NCBI GenBank assembly: GCA_018292915.2
Contig: JACVVK020000473.1
Location: forward strand, 166,001-230,000
From: Batillaria attramentaria
Taxonomy: Eukaryota > Mollusca > Gastropoda > Batillariidae
Direction of reading: 5' to 3'
DNA length: 64,000 nucleotides
Positions within the stretch are counted from its first letter, which is position 1. Each line of letters opens with the position of its first letter. This document shows positions 23,203 through 35,103 of the stretch, one piece after another. The translations under genes were made by a program, and so were the position numbers. The notes beneath the pieces are model-generated. The model was not told where the DNA came from. It made no database searches and saw only the letters and a list, made by a program, of their open reading frames with translations.

Positions 23203-24357
23203 GGAATGATGAGGGCGATGCAGTTGGTGTACAACCACTGCCTCCTGATGGAAAGAGGGATGGCCTCACTGTGCATACTGCTGACCAGATCACAGGCATG
23301 CTCATGATGCTGCAGAAAATCTGTTAGGCAGTCTGTGGATGTGTGTTGAAAACTTGTGAAGGCTGTGAGACTGACCTGACTTTCAACGTCATGTTGCCCT
23401 CGTTGCAGCAACTGCAAGGAGTGTGTTCATGGCTCATGCTAGTGTTTGTGTTGACTGGCCTTCCCACGTACATCACACCCTTGACGTTTTTATGACTGTG
23501 CCCAGCAGTATGGAAATGATGTTTGCTGGTTTTGATAGTGAAGCGCTCTTATGTCATCCTGAAAACGCAGATTTTAAAACTTCTACACAGTTGCAGCAGT
23601 GCATCTGACAGAACAGATGAAGATTGTTACCAGCGTTCCAGTTGGTCTTCTCTAGTATTGTAATATACCAGTAAATCAGACCGGTTGGAATCTTCTGTTT
23701 TCTAGAAATGACTAAGCGTCTAGATTTAATTGGCAAAGCAAAGTGAATTATGTTATCACAACTTTTCTCCAGTTCTGCTATTGCCCATGTGGATCATCTG
23801 GTGTAAGACGAGGATGTTCCAGATGCTAGTGATGCAGGTATTCAGCATACGGTTTTCAACACGTCGTGCACGTCCTTGTGACTGGCCAGTTAATTTCCCA
23901 TCGTTGATCTGTCTGTGGATTGCTTCTGTGAGTGTGAGTGCATGCAGGTAAAAAAAAAAAAAAAAAAAAATTAAAAAAAAACCCCAAAACTCAGAGATTT
24001 CTGAGGCACAGTCTGGTTGGCTTGTACTTCATTCATTGTAGGCCATGGTAGAGTGTTGAAGTATCTGATGAGGGCATTAACTTGAGTCAAGTTGCTTGTG
24101 TGACCTTAAACCGGAAATACTCAGACTTAAGCTGTCCCTTCTGTGTATTGCCCCCCCCCCCCTTCCCCCTCCAACCACCATGTGCTATTACCACTTGTTT
24201 CAATCTGCAGCCTTTGATGGTGAAACTGTAATTTTTGGCAGTGCTTTTGTTTGGCACAGTTCGTTGGTTCGTTTGTTTTCTATTCACATGCAGCTTGCTG
24301 TATTTTTTACTGAATAAACGTGCAACTAGATTCTCACAAGAATAAAGGCTGCTTGCT

Positions 24358-24405
<48 letters not shown>

Positions 24406-24857
24406 ATAAGATATAAGATGCGCCATAAAAATACATGTAATTATGTATATCTAATGATAATAGAATTTCACAGATGCGTGCGCATTCACACTCTTAGACA
24501 CACACCATAGTGAAATATCAGTTCCAAGTTGTTGAATTCAGTTTTTACTAAAGGAATTTTCACTGACAATGTCACAAAGGAGAACACAAAGTGAATTACG
24601 TAATATTTTCATCTCATTCTACTCTAAGGACAATGATATTGCAGTTTGCTGTCCCCTGCATTAAACACTAGGTGCATCGTATATTTGCAAACAAGGAAAG
24701 TACTTGCGCACCTGGTAAACTATTGTGATGGAGATGTCGCAGGAAACAGAGCTCACCTGCCATTTTCCACCAGTAACCTTAATCGCAATGTGTAACGGCA
24801 TGTCAAACTCTGAACTCCACATTTCCCACTCAAGTTATGTTTGTCAGAGCTGAGAGG

Positions 24858-24903
<46 letters not shown>

Positions 24904-25395
24904 ACATTGTCCACTTACCCATCTGTAGAAGTTGCTGATACAAACTACAAATTTACACCAACTTGGCTTGCTGACATGGCAGAATCGCCAGTGTGATTGA
25001 AGTTTATCCACATTGTCATCTGAAGTGTCGGATTTGAGTGAACAAACTGAGGGAACAGTGTTTGTTTTCTTTGGTATTTTTCATTTTTACAGAGACAGCA
25101 ATCGCACTGCCGATTGCTTTGGTTTATGCACATGTTTTGTGGCATCTCCGCAACATAATTTCAACTGTTCGCTCTGTGTCTCCAGTTTCCTGGTTATTGT
25201 AGAGTGCACAGTTCTGGGTGGGGGTGGATATTCGGGAGTTTAACGTCCTTTTCCACCACGTATGAATGATATTAAAGACGAGGCAATGAGAATAAAGGCC
25301 AGTACAAATAAAATGCAGATCCTCTAATATAGAACTCTGATGACGTATCAGACTGGAGTGCAAGCGTTTGAAGAGCTTCCTCTCTTTTTCACCAG
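23203..25395 (+). other. Gap between T12 and T13
   Basis: About 2.2 kb. Contains an A-run (about 23950-23970), C-run (24150-24163), two GT repeats (about 24357-24401 and 24860-24902) and two AATAAA signals (near 24316 and 24345). A SINE tail fragment is listed separately. No phase-matched domain exon was seen. Confidence 0.45.
25216..25312 (-). repeat. SINE 3' tail fragment
   Basis: Minus-strand copy of the tail of the tRNA-headed SINE described at 27488: the block reading (plus strand) GGGAGTTTAACGTCC then TTTTCCACCACG and ATATTAAAGACGAGGC. The tRNA-like head is absent, so this is a 5'-truncated or decayed copy. It sits less than 100 bases upstream of the T13 acceptor. Confidence 0.6.
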
Positions 25396-25640
25396 ATTGT
25401 AATACCGCTCCAAGCTCTTCTCGGTATGGAGACACACGTGATCTGGGTTACAAGCTCTACTCTCAAGAAGATCTTCAAGTTGCTTTGGAAAAGGTTCACT
25501 GGGGCATGACGGTAGCGGAAGCAGCCAGTATTCACAGAGTTCCATACACAACCTTGTACAGATTCCAGAAGCAGTGTCCACATGGTCACAATGGCAGATG
25601 CCGAGGAGCTTACAATCTTTTGCAATCGCAGGATCCTTGA
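25396..25640 (+). CDS. Terminal exon T13: Pipsqueak-type HTH with C-H-C tail
   Basis: Acceptor TCTCTTTTTCACCAG at 25395; first codon GAT (Asp), then 80 residues. RDLGYKLYSQEDLQVALEKV leads into HWGMTVAEAA, VPYTTLYRFQKQ and the tail C-x3-H-x3-C-x-GAY (CPHGHNGRCRGAY). It is the first of five closely related exons (T13-T17) that share the HWGM core; T13-T15 also share the block CGTGATCT-GGTTACAAG at DNA level. A short tail of seven residues ends the protein. Confidence 0.83.
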
Positions 25641-26444
25641 TGGGATTAGCTGGTTGATGTATCAAGTGACTAGTGTGTGTGTGTGTGTTCTTTACACTTG
25701 TTTTCTAGAGGGTAGAATGCATGGTCTCATGTTTGTAAAATACCCCAGTTAATTTTTAGCTTTTGGGTTTTGACAAATTATCGGTACCTGATGATTTTGT
25801 TCTTGCAACTTCCACTGACTGGTATTTGTTGCTGTTCTGCAGAACCTATGCTCATAGTATGTACACACACTGTTGAGACATGACTTTAGAAGAACTTCAC
25901 AGGACAGGTTATTGGCCTCAATGCATATCTAAAGTTTCCCTGGAACTGAGTATTAAGCTTGTGAACTAGTGACTCTAGTGAGACAGCTGGTGTCTGTTGT
26001 TAGTTGACCACGTTTGGAGTCCATGTGCAGTGGGACACCGGTGTTGGAAAGTTGATTTTAACCAACTGAAGGTACATCATCAAAGCCCTCGTTCTGCTTT
26101 GGAAATGGTCAGCCCACAAACATTAAACATAAATGCTAAGTAGTTTAGCTGACTCTTCACACCCTGTGGTTGTGATGTGTTGATGTCCTGTGTGTGAGTG
26201 AATGCACGTAAGAGTGTATGTTGGGTTCAGTTCACAGCACTTTGGGCCAAGGAATTAGGTAAAGTGCCTATATCAAAACACAATTATTGATAAAAATAAG
26301 TATATGAATATTAATCTTATGGTTATAATGGATGTTTGAACAGGGATAGAAGAGTGCGAGTTGTTTGGGTTCTTCTGGAGTGGACAGTTTCATAGTCTGA
26401 TCTATTCCTCCTCATCAGACTTATCTTGCTCTCTCTGTCTCCAG

Positions 26445-26746
26445 ATTCATTCATCCTACGAGGTTCTCAGTACAGGAATCCACGTGATCTAGGTTACAAG
26501 CGCTACACCCAAGAAGCCCTTGATCTTGCTATGTTGAAAATTCACTGGGGCATGTCTTTATCAGAAGCCGCCTCAAAGTTCAACATTCCCAGATCAACCT
26601 TAAGTGACAAGCAGAGACAGTGTACACTTGGCCATGGAGGTAGATGCATTGGGGCTTTCCAGCGCCAGCACTGTGGAGGAGAGCAAGATCCAGCAAAGAG
26701 GGACTCACCTTACAGAGAGGAAGATGGGGCTGAGGTGTTGAGCTAG
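26445..26746 (+). CDS. Terminal exon T14: Pipsqueak-type HTH with C-H-C tail
   Basis: Acceptor GCTCTCTCTGTCTCCAG at 26444; first codon GAT (Asp), then 99 residues. PRDLGYKRYTQEALDLAMLK, IHWGMSLSEAASKF, NIPRSTLSDKQRQ, then CTLGHGGRCIGAF. A 28-residue Glu/Asp/Arg-rich tail follows. The acceptor block is almost the same as in T15, so the duplication that made them included intron sequence. An HTH module with a canonical IPRSTL recognition-helix start. Confidence 0.83.
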
Positions 26747-27320
26747 TGAGCGGAATTCTGGGCTTCTACTGCTGAGTGTTAGTGTTACCAAGAGAAACAA
26801 GATCGATCTGCAACAGGGGACTTGCGTTTGGTGAGGAAAAATACAACCACCTCCGCTGAAACTTATCTGAAGCACATTGTCTTTCAAACTGGGACCCTGC
26901 TGAAGTGAAGTCTCAGTAAGAGCTCAACAGATAAGGTGTTTCTTGTGTGAATTCCCTCTTCTGTACTGTCACATGAAAGGCTACATACAGTATATGACTT
27001 CAAGAATGGTACATGTACTTCTGCCCTTGCCAAGACTGTTGCAATTATGGTGCTTAACATCACAGTGCTGCAAGTTTTTAAGGACTGATACTTAAATGTT
27101 CGTCTACATTTTATTAATATTATTATCTGTTGCCGAAGAAGAGGCCTGGCCCTGTGCCAGGTGTAGTGTATGGTAGACACTTTCTGAAATGCAACTTATG
27201 ATGTCACAGTTGCCTAGCAATAAATCTCCCAACAAAGGCCGTAGGCTGAAAATCATGGACCAGATATTTTCTTTGGATTTTTATCCTTGAACTTTGACTA
27301 TGAAATGCCGGTACAAACGT

Positions 27321-27401
<81 letters not shown>

Positions 27402-28427
27402 AGGGAGCGGGAAAAGTGGCCTTCAAAGAACTATGTATTACGTGATCACTTGTATTCAACTTCATTCTACATGACTGTATTCATATGAGGGAGCCTGGGT
27501 GGCCGAATGGTAGAGCGTTGGACTTCCAATGCTCGGGTCGTGAGTTCATATCCCGGCCGGGGCCAAATATTTGTGCTGGCTTTTTCGTCGTTGCCCCGTC
27601 TTTGATATCACCCGTATGTGGTGGAAAAGGACGTTAAACTCCCAAACACCCACCCACCCTGTATTCATATGACATTGTATGTCACATGTCAGTCACCACT
27701 GACAACTGTTCTGTCTGTACAAATCCAGTATTGTCACAGCCAGTAAAAAGTCCAAACATTGACTTTCTGTTTGGCGTTATGTTGCTTTTATTTAAAACAA
27801 AACAGTTTTGGAGACAAATGCCCCAAATACACATTCCCAATGGAATGCAGTGGGCGTGGAGTTGGATAAATATTTTATGGAGGAAGTTCATGTACCTTCA
27901 TCAACGTTCTTTATATGGCCTGTGATGGCTGCCTGTAACTTACAGGAACTGTTGGCAGCAAACTTACATGCATTTTCGTCCACAAACCCAATTATCAGTT
28001 GACTCTTTAGCTTCAGTACCTGGGTAGTTGTGAACTGGTGGTGCCTGTCAGTTTATTTTGCTTAGTCTCTGATAAATCTCGTTGTCTGAAGGAAGAAATA
28101 ATTGGCTGTTTCTGTCACAGAATTGGAATGCAGTCTGCAGGTCTTGTCTTCATATTTGGGCATTGCACGCGGTAGAATGATTTTACCGCCTCTAGTAATT
28201 CTGACGTCATGTACATTTCTGCCGTCCGTCATGACAGTCCATAATGGCTGTCAGAGGCAGAAATTCTGCCTTCTGTGCATACATAACAAAGACTATGTTC
28301 CAGTGTTTGTTTTTTTATCCACTTGGGTCTCGCAGATTGTATACAGACACTGAATTCGTGCATCAGACATCTTTTAGTGCACACGCTTCACCCCACTGAG
28401 ATAGTTTCTTGCTCTTTCTGTCTCCAG
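26747..28427 (+). other. Gap between T14 and T15
   Basis: About 1.7 kb. Contains AATAAA near 27220, a GT repeat of about 75 bases (27324-27398) and a full-length SINE (27488-27659). No other supported feature. Confidence 0.45.
27488..27659 (+). mobile_element. tRNA-derived SINE, copy 1
   Basis: The head reads like a tRNA gene with A-box (GGCCGAATGGTAGAGCG) and B-box (GTGAGTTCATATCCC), but no 3' acceptor stem or CCA-ready end follows. Instead a fixed body follows (CAAATATTTGTGCTGGC ... GCCCCGTCTTTGATATCACC) and a tail with GGACGTTAAAC and CCCAAACACCCACCC. The same order occurs at 36074, 49880 and, reversed, 48370. A Pol III-transcribed retroposon family. Confidence 0.85.
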
Positions 28428-28687
28428 ATTTTGCAGCCTCAAGAAGGCGTGGGCGTCCTAGGAGCTCACGTGATCTAGGTTACAAGCGTTACAGACGTGA
28501 TGATCTGCTGTTAGCCCTGGAAAGTGTTCACTGGGGCATGTCATTACTGGAGGCGTCCAGAATCCACGGAGTTCCATGTACAACCCTGTTTCAGTTCCAA
28601 AAACAGTGCAGACAAGGTCACAATGGCAAGTGTAAAGGGGCATACAGTGCACAGGAAAGTCAGAATGCTTCAGAGGAAACACTGTGA
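28428..28687 (+). CDS. Terminal exon T15: HTH with C-H-C tail and AT-hook-like start
   Basis: Acceptor CTCTTTCTGTCTCCAG at 28427; first codon GAT (Asp), then 85 residues. The lead RRRGRPRSSRD contains the AT-hook core RGRP, then LGYKRYRRDDLLLALESV, HWGMSLLEASRI, VPCTTLFQFQKQ and CRQGHNGKCKGAY. The AT-hook next to the HTH could add minor-groove contact, as also suggested for T10 and T20. Close relative of T13 and T14. Confidence 0.83.
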
Positions 28688-30185
28688 CACTTCAGTTGAT
28701 TTTCAGCACATCAGTATTCAGGATCTTGGATTTGGACTATGGTCATCAGCCTATAGCGAACGGTGGGGTTGAACCTCTGAACTTTGCTTGCCGTAGGGGA
28801 ACATGGGGAACCTCTCCTGCGTTTGTCTTAGACAGGTCTCAGTCTTTTCATGTTACATCGGGATTTGTAATGTGGCACGCTTTTGCTATCTAACGGATGA
28901 GGTGGATGTATTGCATTGCCTGGTGAAACTGTTCTGTGTGAAGGATCTGCTCTATTCCTGTGTTGACGACAGATGTTGTGTTCCATATTGTTCCAATCTG
29001 CTGTGTGGAAGAATCAGTTCTTTTACATTTTCGTAGTGTTGGCGGACAAGAAAACATGGGTGCCATTTGAATCTCTGCTCCAGCATGGAGGGATTTGTAA
29101 TCATGAGGTGCACCACAAGGTGTTGGGACTGCTTCTAATTTTGGTTTATGAATGTAATAATTATGTCAGTGAAAACCCCTTACCAAGCTGCTGTATGCAA
29201 GTGGGAAGCGGGATGAAGAAACATAGGCAGCTTTTCGTCACTCTGAGTTGCAGAAATATAGATTCCTTCTGGTGAAGCCTAGGGAGGAACTGTCCCTCTT
29301 GGTGATATGTTGGGGATGTCCGAGGACCATTAATGGTCACTGGACATCATAACCTCTAGATATGGATTATTATCAACCACTTACGTGGCATGTTTACTGA
29401 AAAGATGATGGGTGCGAAACATGTAATGTTGAATCTCACTTCCCACTGGTCAGCCCATTTTGCTAGTGACACGAGATCTGCTTGGTGACTGAGATGATCT
29501 GAGATGGACTGGATAGGACAGTGCAAAAGGATGTCGTCCACAAAGAGACTGGCTTGCGATGTTGTGTAACTGTATTCAAACCAAGAGTAGTTGATGGAGT
29601 GTGTCAAGAGTGGTTTGTGGGCATCAGGGCTAATCAATATTTCTGGTTGTACATGTACCTATTGCACATATATCCGCTCTAGAACTAGCAAAAGACAACC
29701 CACCTTAGACCTGAATCAGTGAATGGTGTTTTTTTGTGTTTTGTTATAGTTTTTTTTACGGGAGGTACCATGCTAACAGCCCTGCAGATCAAACAATTGA
29801 GACTTTGTGTTAGTGACATCTTTACACATAGAAATCGTTTCATCTGAAGCTGTGATGCAGATTTATACAAATAATTGTGTGTAACCAACAGAAGACAACA
29901 CACACACACTGTAATTCACTGTCAAATGCCTGTGCATAACAGGTGTAACTGTACAGCTAGCTTCAGGAAACATCGGCAAATACTTTATTGCCATGATATG
30001 TCTTTATTATTGCATGTACATGTATATGATTTTGTGGCGTAAAGCCCTTAAAACTCACTCACCCATCTTTTATTATTGATATTATTTTTAAATTGACTGT
30101 TGTATTTATGATTACTCACTTTGTGATTATGGCCTTCATGGTTTCAGTTCAAGTTTCAGTCCCAGCTCTCTCTCTCTAATTCCAG
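28688..30185 (+). other. Gap between T15 and T16
   Basis: About 1.5 kb. It contains a decayed reverse-transcriptase fragment on the minus strand (listed separately), TACATGTA near 29652 and 30016, and a SINE- or LINE-like tail near 30035-30065. No phase-matched domain exon was seen. Confidence 0.4.
29356..29640 (-). pseudogene. Non-LTR reverse transcriptase fragment
   Basis: A minus-strand frame of 93 codons contains SLFVDDILLHCPIQS, matching the F-x-DD catalytic box of LINE reverse transcriptases. It continues with DLVSLAKWADQWEVRFN, which fits the usual segment after the box in CR1/Jockey-type enzymes. Only this short part of the enzyme is present, so it is a 5'- and 3'-truncated relic inside the intron. 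Family assignment beyond non-LTR retrotransposon is uncertain. Confidence 0.65.
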
Positions 30186-30433
30186 ATTTTGTGGTCCAGA
30201 GACGTTTACAGCATAGAAAGGACTCAGGTGTTGCACATGTACGCAGGAAATACAGGAAGTACTCACAGGAGGCTGTCCACTTAGCTATGGAGACGATTCA
30301 CTGGGGCATGCACCCACAAGCTGCTGCTAGTAGACATGCCATTCCTAGATCCACCATATACAGGCTCATAAATCGATGTAAACAAGGCCACAGTGGTAGA
30401 TGTCAAGGAGCATATAAAATAGGTCATCTGTAA
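30186..30433 (+). CDS. Terminal exon T16: Pipsqueak-type HTH with C-H-C tail
   Basis: Acceptor TCTCTCTAATTCCAG at 30185; first codon GAT (Asp), then 81 residues. Basic lead, KYRKYSQEAVHLAMETI, HWGMHPQAAASRH, AIPRSTIYRLINR, CKQGHSGRCQGAY and five more residues. AATAAA near 30452 lies about 20 bases past the stop and would give an unusually short 3' UTR. Member of the T13-T17 group. Confidence 0.83.
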
Positions 30434-31056
30434 CCTGTTGCAGGATGTCAAAATAAACAGATGCACTGCAGTCAACAGAAACAGCCTACTCCTCAAACTT
30501 CATTGGAATCAGGAAAATCTGTGAAACCAGAACACGCACTACTGAATGTTATGCAGGACTGCATCAAGTTACAACACTGGATAATCAGAAATCCTCAGGA
30601 AATTCTGACAAGTCAGTAACAAGACTTTGACGAACATCGCTGCCCCTGTAATGTCACCAGTATGCTGTATCACCAGGAGTTGCTATCAGACTAGTATTTT
30701 GAACTTGGCCTTTTTTTGTTTGTCTGTCTGTCTGTCTGTTTTGCTTCGTTTTGTTTGAGATCAGATGGTCTAGTCTGTACCATGACAGAGCAATATAACT
30801 GAAATATAAGACTTTTTATGCGGTCATTGACAATGGACAATGGATTTCAATATTGCAAGTTTTACCTGGTTAGTGGAATGACTTGTCATCCGATGTGTCG
30901 TGACGACCGAGGAATGCAGATTGTCCTTGCAGCTGACACCCATGTCATCGTTTTTGACATGACCTTTGACATGAAGTGAGGAGGAAGAACGGAACTTACA
31001 GGCCATGTTCATATACGTCTGTCACATGAGACCAATCCTGCTCTTTCTGTTTCCAG

Positions 31057-31331
31057 GTGCAGCCTGGACTGCACAGTTTCCGTACCACAAGCCCCGCTTC
31101 AGGAGGTTTGTAGGCAGATATAAGCAGTACTCGGCAGAAGCCCTTGAAGCGGCCATGGAGAAAGTCCACTGGGGCATGTCCATTTCGGAGGCTGCCGCTA
31201 AACACCGAGTTCCCCGAACCAGCTTGAGTTATTGTCAGAAACAGTGCACAAAAGGCCATGAAGGTAGATGTGTTGGGGCATTCAAACGTGAACGAGAGAA
31301 GCAGCTAACAGTATTTGGAGAGGCGTCTTAA
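31057..31331 (+). CDS. Terminal exon T17: Pipsqueak-type HTH with C-H-C tail
   Basis: Acceptor GCTCTTTCTGTTTCCAG at 31056; first codon GGT (Gly), then 90 residues. Lead rich in aromatic and basic residues (FPYHKPRFRRFVGRYKQY), then SAEALEAAMEKV, HWGMSISEAAAKH, VPRTSLSYCQKQ, CTKGHEGRCVGAF, and a Lys/Glu/Arg tail. Last of the HWGM group before the large transposon-filled gap. Confidence 0.83.
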
Positions 31332-31639
31332 CTTTCTAGGAATCTCTGGAGCGTGCCAGTTACAAAACTGTTTGCATGCGTCTGTGGCTGTGCCAGACTT
31401 TGATGATTCCTCTTCTCCAACCTGGGACTGGAGATATCGCGCAGTTGAGAGTAGCAAAGGAATTGGCGTCAGATGATGGATAAACTTTGTCATAGACATG
31501 GACATTCCAGTGAAATCAGTGTTGGATAACTTGAATGCGATTTGAGGGCAAAGCAGAGAAACCTTTGTACGAGTTGATCATCTGTTACGCAGGGCCAAAT
31601 TTTTGTATTTCATTTTATTTTCTTGCCAGTGGTCAGGAG

Positions 31640-31716
<77 letters not shown>

Positions 31717-31719
31717 CCC

Positions 31720-32016
31720 CAAAACTTTAACATTATCATTTTCTCAGAATCTACAAACAGCAGAGGCACCAAACTTGGCATGCTGATAGACAGCAACCAG
31801 ACTATCTGTTTTGGAAATCTAATATGGGCATTTTCTTAGAATCAACCAAGACCAGAGGCATTAAACTTTGGCATGATAATAGACATTGATAAGACCCGTA
31901 CTGACATACCTGTCAGCATTTAATGACTTGGAGTCAAAGTCAAGGCCATACAAGCTGTTTGCAGAAAAAAAAACAAAAAAACTTAACATCGGCAGTTTCT
32001 CAGACCCACCCACCTC

Positions 32017-32087
<71 letters not shown>

Positions 32088-32884
32088 AAAAACGCAACAA
32101 CAACAACAAAGAGCAGAGGCACCAAACTTGGCTTGCTGATAGACAACAACAAGACCATACTTAACTCCTAACTGCCCACGGCCCACCCACACTATTATTA
32201 TGACAAGACTTACCAAAACTCACGACAGCACTCCACAGCACTATTACGCAAGACGCGGGCAGCGAGGCCCCTTTCCGCCCCCCCCCCCCCCCCCCCCCCC
32301 CCCCCGACGACGCACAGCTCGCAGTAGGTTGCATAATCTCTCATAATCCCTTGGCCTGCTGAGGGAAGTCTTGTGTATTGAACTCAGTGACTGGCTCGCA
32401 ACGGCGCCTCGCCGCTGTGCAAAGTCCTGTAGCTCACCGTCTAACGGGTTACGCACATTACATTATCAGTCTCTCTCCATCCCGTATTACCACTCAACTC
32501 GGCCGTGGAGTGCTACCGGCTCGCAACGGTCCCTACCGATGTGCAAGTTCCAGTAGCATACTGTCTAACGGGATATGCCGAGTCTGGTATCAGCAGAACG
32601 GAAAAGACAGGCGCAACGGACCAAACACTGTGCTCGAAAAGCCCGACAAATTAAGAGAAATAAACCGACTGCGAGATGTTGGCTACACTTAAACACTGCT
32701 TTAAAAAAAAAAAAAAAAAAATGATCGCTTGGTGGCAACGACAGGGACAACAAACAAAAACTGATTTTCAACAACAACAAATCAATACAAACACTAAAAC
32801 ATAAATGAGCAAATGAGCGTTGCATGTACTGTGTTCACCGGCTGAAGGGTTGTGTGTGCGTGCGTGCGTGCGTGCTTTGTCCCC

Positions 32885-32940
<56 letters not shown>

Positions 32941-33510
32941 CTGTCATCCCTCATGGTCAGTCACATGTGGTTTCATGCTCGTTGTAATGGGACTTGCCTC
33001 TTGTCGTCTACCGCCCTCACGCCAGTGGGAAGTGGTTGGGGCACGTTGTAACGGGACCCATCAGTTAGCTATTACGTGGCCAATACCCGAACAAGCCAGT
33101 GACCGCCGTATTCACAAGAGGGGGCGAACTCGACGAGCTGTCTGGTTAGAGTCCACCGCTCAACTGAGTGTGATGCAACGTGCCGTCATGTTGCGCTGGC
33201 TAGCCACGACCGTTAGCCGGAGTGTGATGCAATATGACGGCACGTTGCGCCGTCTCTCGGGCGGACTGCTGGCCGCGAGGTTGCATAATAGTGCTGTCTA
33301 GTGCTGTCTTTCGCTGTGACGATTTTGATTCAGGATGTGATTCGTGTGTGGGCGGTTAGGAGATAATATGAATGGCCTTGACTCAAGGTCAAGGTCATGA
33401 AAGCTGTTTGTTTTTAATTTCAACATTGGCATTTTCTCAGAATCTACAAACACCACACCAGAGGCGTCAAACGTGGCACAATGATAGACGTTGATAAGAT
33501 CTTTACGGAC
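31720..33510 (+). repeat. Diverged repeat unit around a foldback insertion
   Basis: A unit of roughly 90-150 bases recurs near 31723-31803, 31823-31960, 31981-32160 and 33395-33510. Its recognisable parts are TTTTCTCAGAATCTACAAAC, a block reading AGAGGCACCAAACTTGGCA, and GATAGACA-TGATAAGA. The third and fourth copies are separated by the foldback element, so that element seems to have inserted into an existing array. Confidence 0.55.
32222..33313. mobile_element. Foldback-type non-autonomous DNA element
   Basis: The two ends form a long imperfect inverted repeat (about 32222-32268 against 33267-33313) containing CAGCACTATTACGCAAGA and, reversed, TTGCATAATAGTGCTG. Each arm holds further internal repeats: the GGCTCGCAACGG...GTCTAACGGG unit occurs twice on the left (about 32393-32450, 32518-32572) and GTGTGATGCAA units twice on the right (about 33168, 33221). 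No coding capacity. Class unknown. Confidence 0.6.
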
Positions 33511-33867
33511 ACTTCGTGTTTTTTATTGTCAGAAACAGTGTTATGATTGTTTTGTGGCCAGCAGAATTATGAGAGCATTAAGCTGTAAATTGTAAAGAAG
33601 TCAGTACGCAGAAATATTCTGAGTTCAACTGTTGTGTGTGCTGTTGCAAGTCTTAGACTGACAAAATCATTTGATTCCCATCATTAAGTGTTGCCAAAAA
33701 AAACAAAAAACCAAGTGTTTGTTGTCTGTAGGGTCTGTGTGCGTATATCCAAACATAATATTCTTTGTTTTGTTTTGATCAAGACAGATCTTTTTCATAA
33801 GAACTCCCTTGGATCTTTGAAATATCTTTCCAAATAAAACGTTGCATAACTTGTTATATAAATTCTC

Positions 33868-33938
<71 letters not shown>

Positions 33939-34707
33939 TGAACACTGCAGTGTGTAACAGATTGAAGACTAGACAAACATGAGTAGGGTGGTAATCATAA
34001 AAGCCGTTTACTATGGCATGTGTCTGATGGACATTGGATATCATTCCAGGTGTAAACCATCATCTTTGTGAGTAATGATATAATTTGGGGAAGAGCCCCA
34101 TTTTTATTTATTTATTATTATTATTATTATTTTATTTTATTTTTTTATTTTATTTTATTTTATTTTATTTATTTTTTTTTTTTGGGGGGGGGGGGGGTGC
34201 TCTTTTTGGTCCTAGCAACTTGCAAATTGTTCTCTCTTATTCTGAGTTCTACTTCGTAGTGATTCCACATTGCAGACTGACAATTCATTACTTCACTTAC
34301 TCGGTAGTTGTGTTCAGTGTGACTTGCAAGTGTTGCTCGAGAGTGGGGGAACTCGATGTACCGTACCAGGATATGGAGATGAATGACTATTATTTCACTG
34401 GCATTCAACCATTGAACACGTGGTTTGTACAAGCTATGGTTTTCGGCTATTTCATTGTTCCATTGTTCTCGAAGAGATTGCCAAGCTTTTTTGTTTGTGT
34501 GTGTGTGTGTGTGGGGGGGGGGGGGGCGAAGTTAATGGACGATACATGAAAATATGGTTGGACATACTTGTAGATCACGGAAATTACCCATCATCAGTTT
34601 CTATTTACGACCTCTGGTCACTGCAGCCTGAATTCAGATATGACTCGAATCTAAAAATATAAAGAAAATGCTTCTGTAATGAAGTTCTTGTTTCCTTTCT
34701 TTTCCAG

Positions 34708-34940
34708 TCGTTGTACAGCGAGGTGAAAATGTGCCTTCACTGAGAGGCCTCCGTACACGATACTCACAGTACTCAAACAGGGATATGGCCACAGCTATTG
34801 ACATGGTCCACAGGGGCATTGGTGTGCATCAGGCGGCCAGCCATTGTTCAGTCCCAAAGCGCTCTTTGTATCGTCGGCTGGCCAACTGCACGGCTGGTCA
34901 TCCGGGCAAGTGTCTTGGCGCATATTTTCAAGTGCACTAA
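34708..34940 (+). CDS. Terminal exon T18: Pipsqueak-type HTH with C-H-C tail
   Basis: Acceptor TTTCCTTTCTTTTCCAG at 34707; first codon GTC (Val), then 76 residues, the shortest isoform end together with T20. RGLRTRYSQYSNRDMATAID, MVHRGIGVHQAASH, SVPKRSLYRRLAN, then CTAGHPGKCLGAY and four residues. With T19 and T20 it forms a second HTH subgroup (first codon Val, acceptor CTTTTCCAGT, [PR]xSLYxRLA recognition helix in T18/T20). Confidence 0.83.
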
Positions 34941-35103
34941 CTTGGTTCTGGTCGGATCTCCATTTCGAGGAGCGGCAGTCACATTTTGTAAGTCATGGCC
35001 AAAAAGGCCATCTTATTACATGTAGTGGACAACTTGTGACTCCAAATCAGTGTTGCTGATGTTCCTCGGAGAAAACTTGACTATTGCTCCTCGGTCCCAA
35101 TTT

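Larger units (their letters stand above)
31332..34707 (+). other. Repeat-filled gap between T17 and T18
   Basis: About 3.4 kb with no gene seen. GT/CA repeats at about 31640-31712, 32022-32084, 32889-32938 and 33871-33937; a C-run of about 28 (32278-32305); a T/A-rich tract and G-run (34104-34197); a second G-run (34512-34527); and a foldback element (listed separately). Confidence 0.6.

Noticed and set aside
27324..27398. CRISPR-like or telomere-like repeat
   Set aside because: It is a plain GT dinucleotide repeat with no spacers.
27488..27560. tRNA gene on the plus strand
   Set aside because: A- and B-box-like text is present, but the acceptor stem does not close and the same head recurs with a fixed SINE body in at least three other places.
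31535..32216. Long open frames over GT/CA repeats
   Set aside because: Alternating Cys-Val or Thr-His only; these are microsatellite artefacts.
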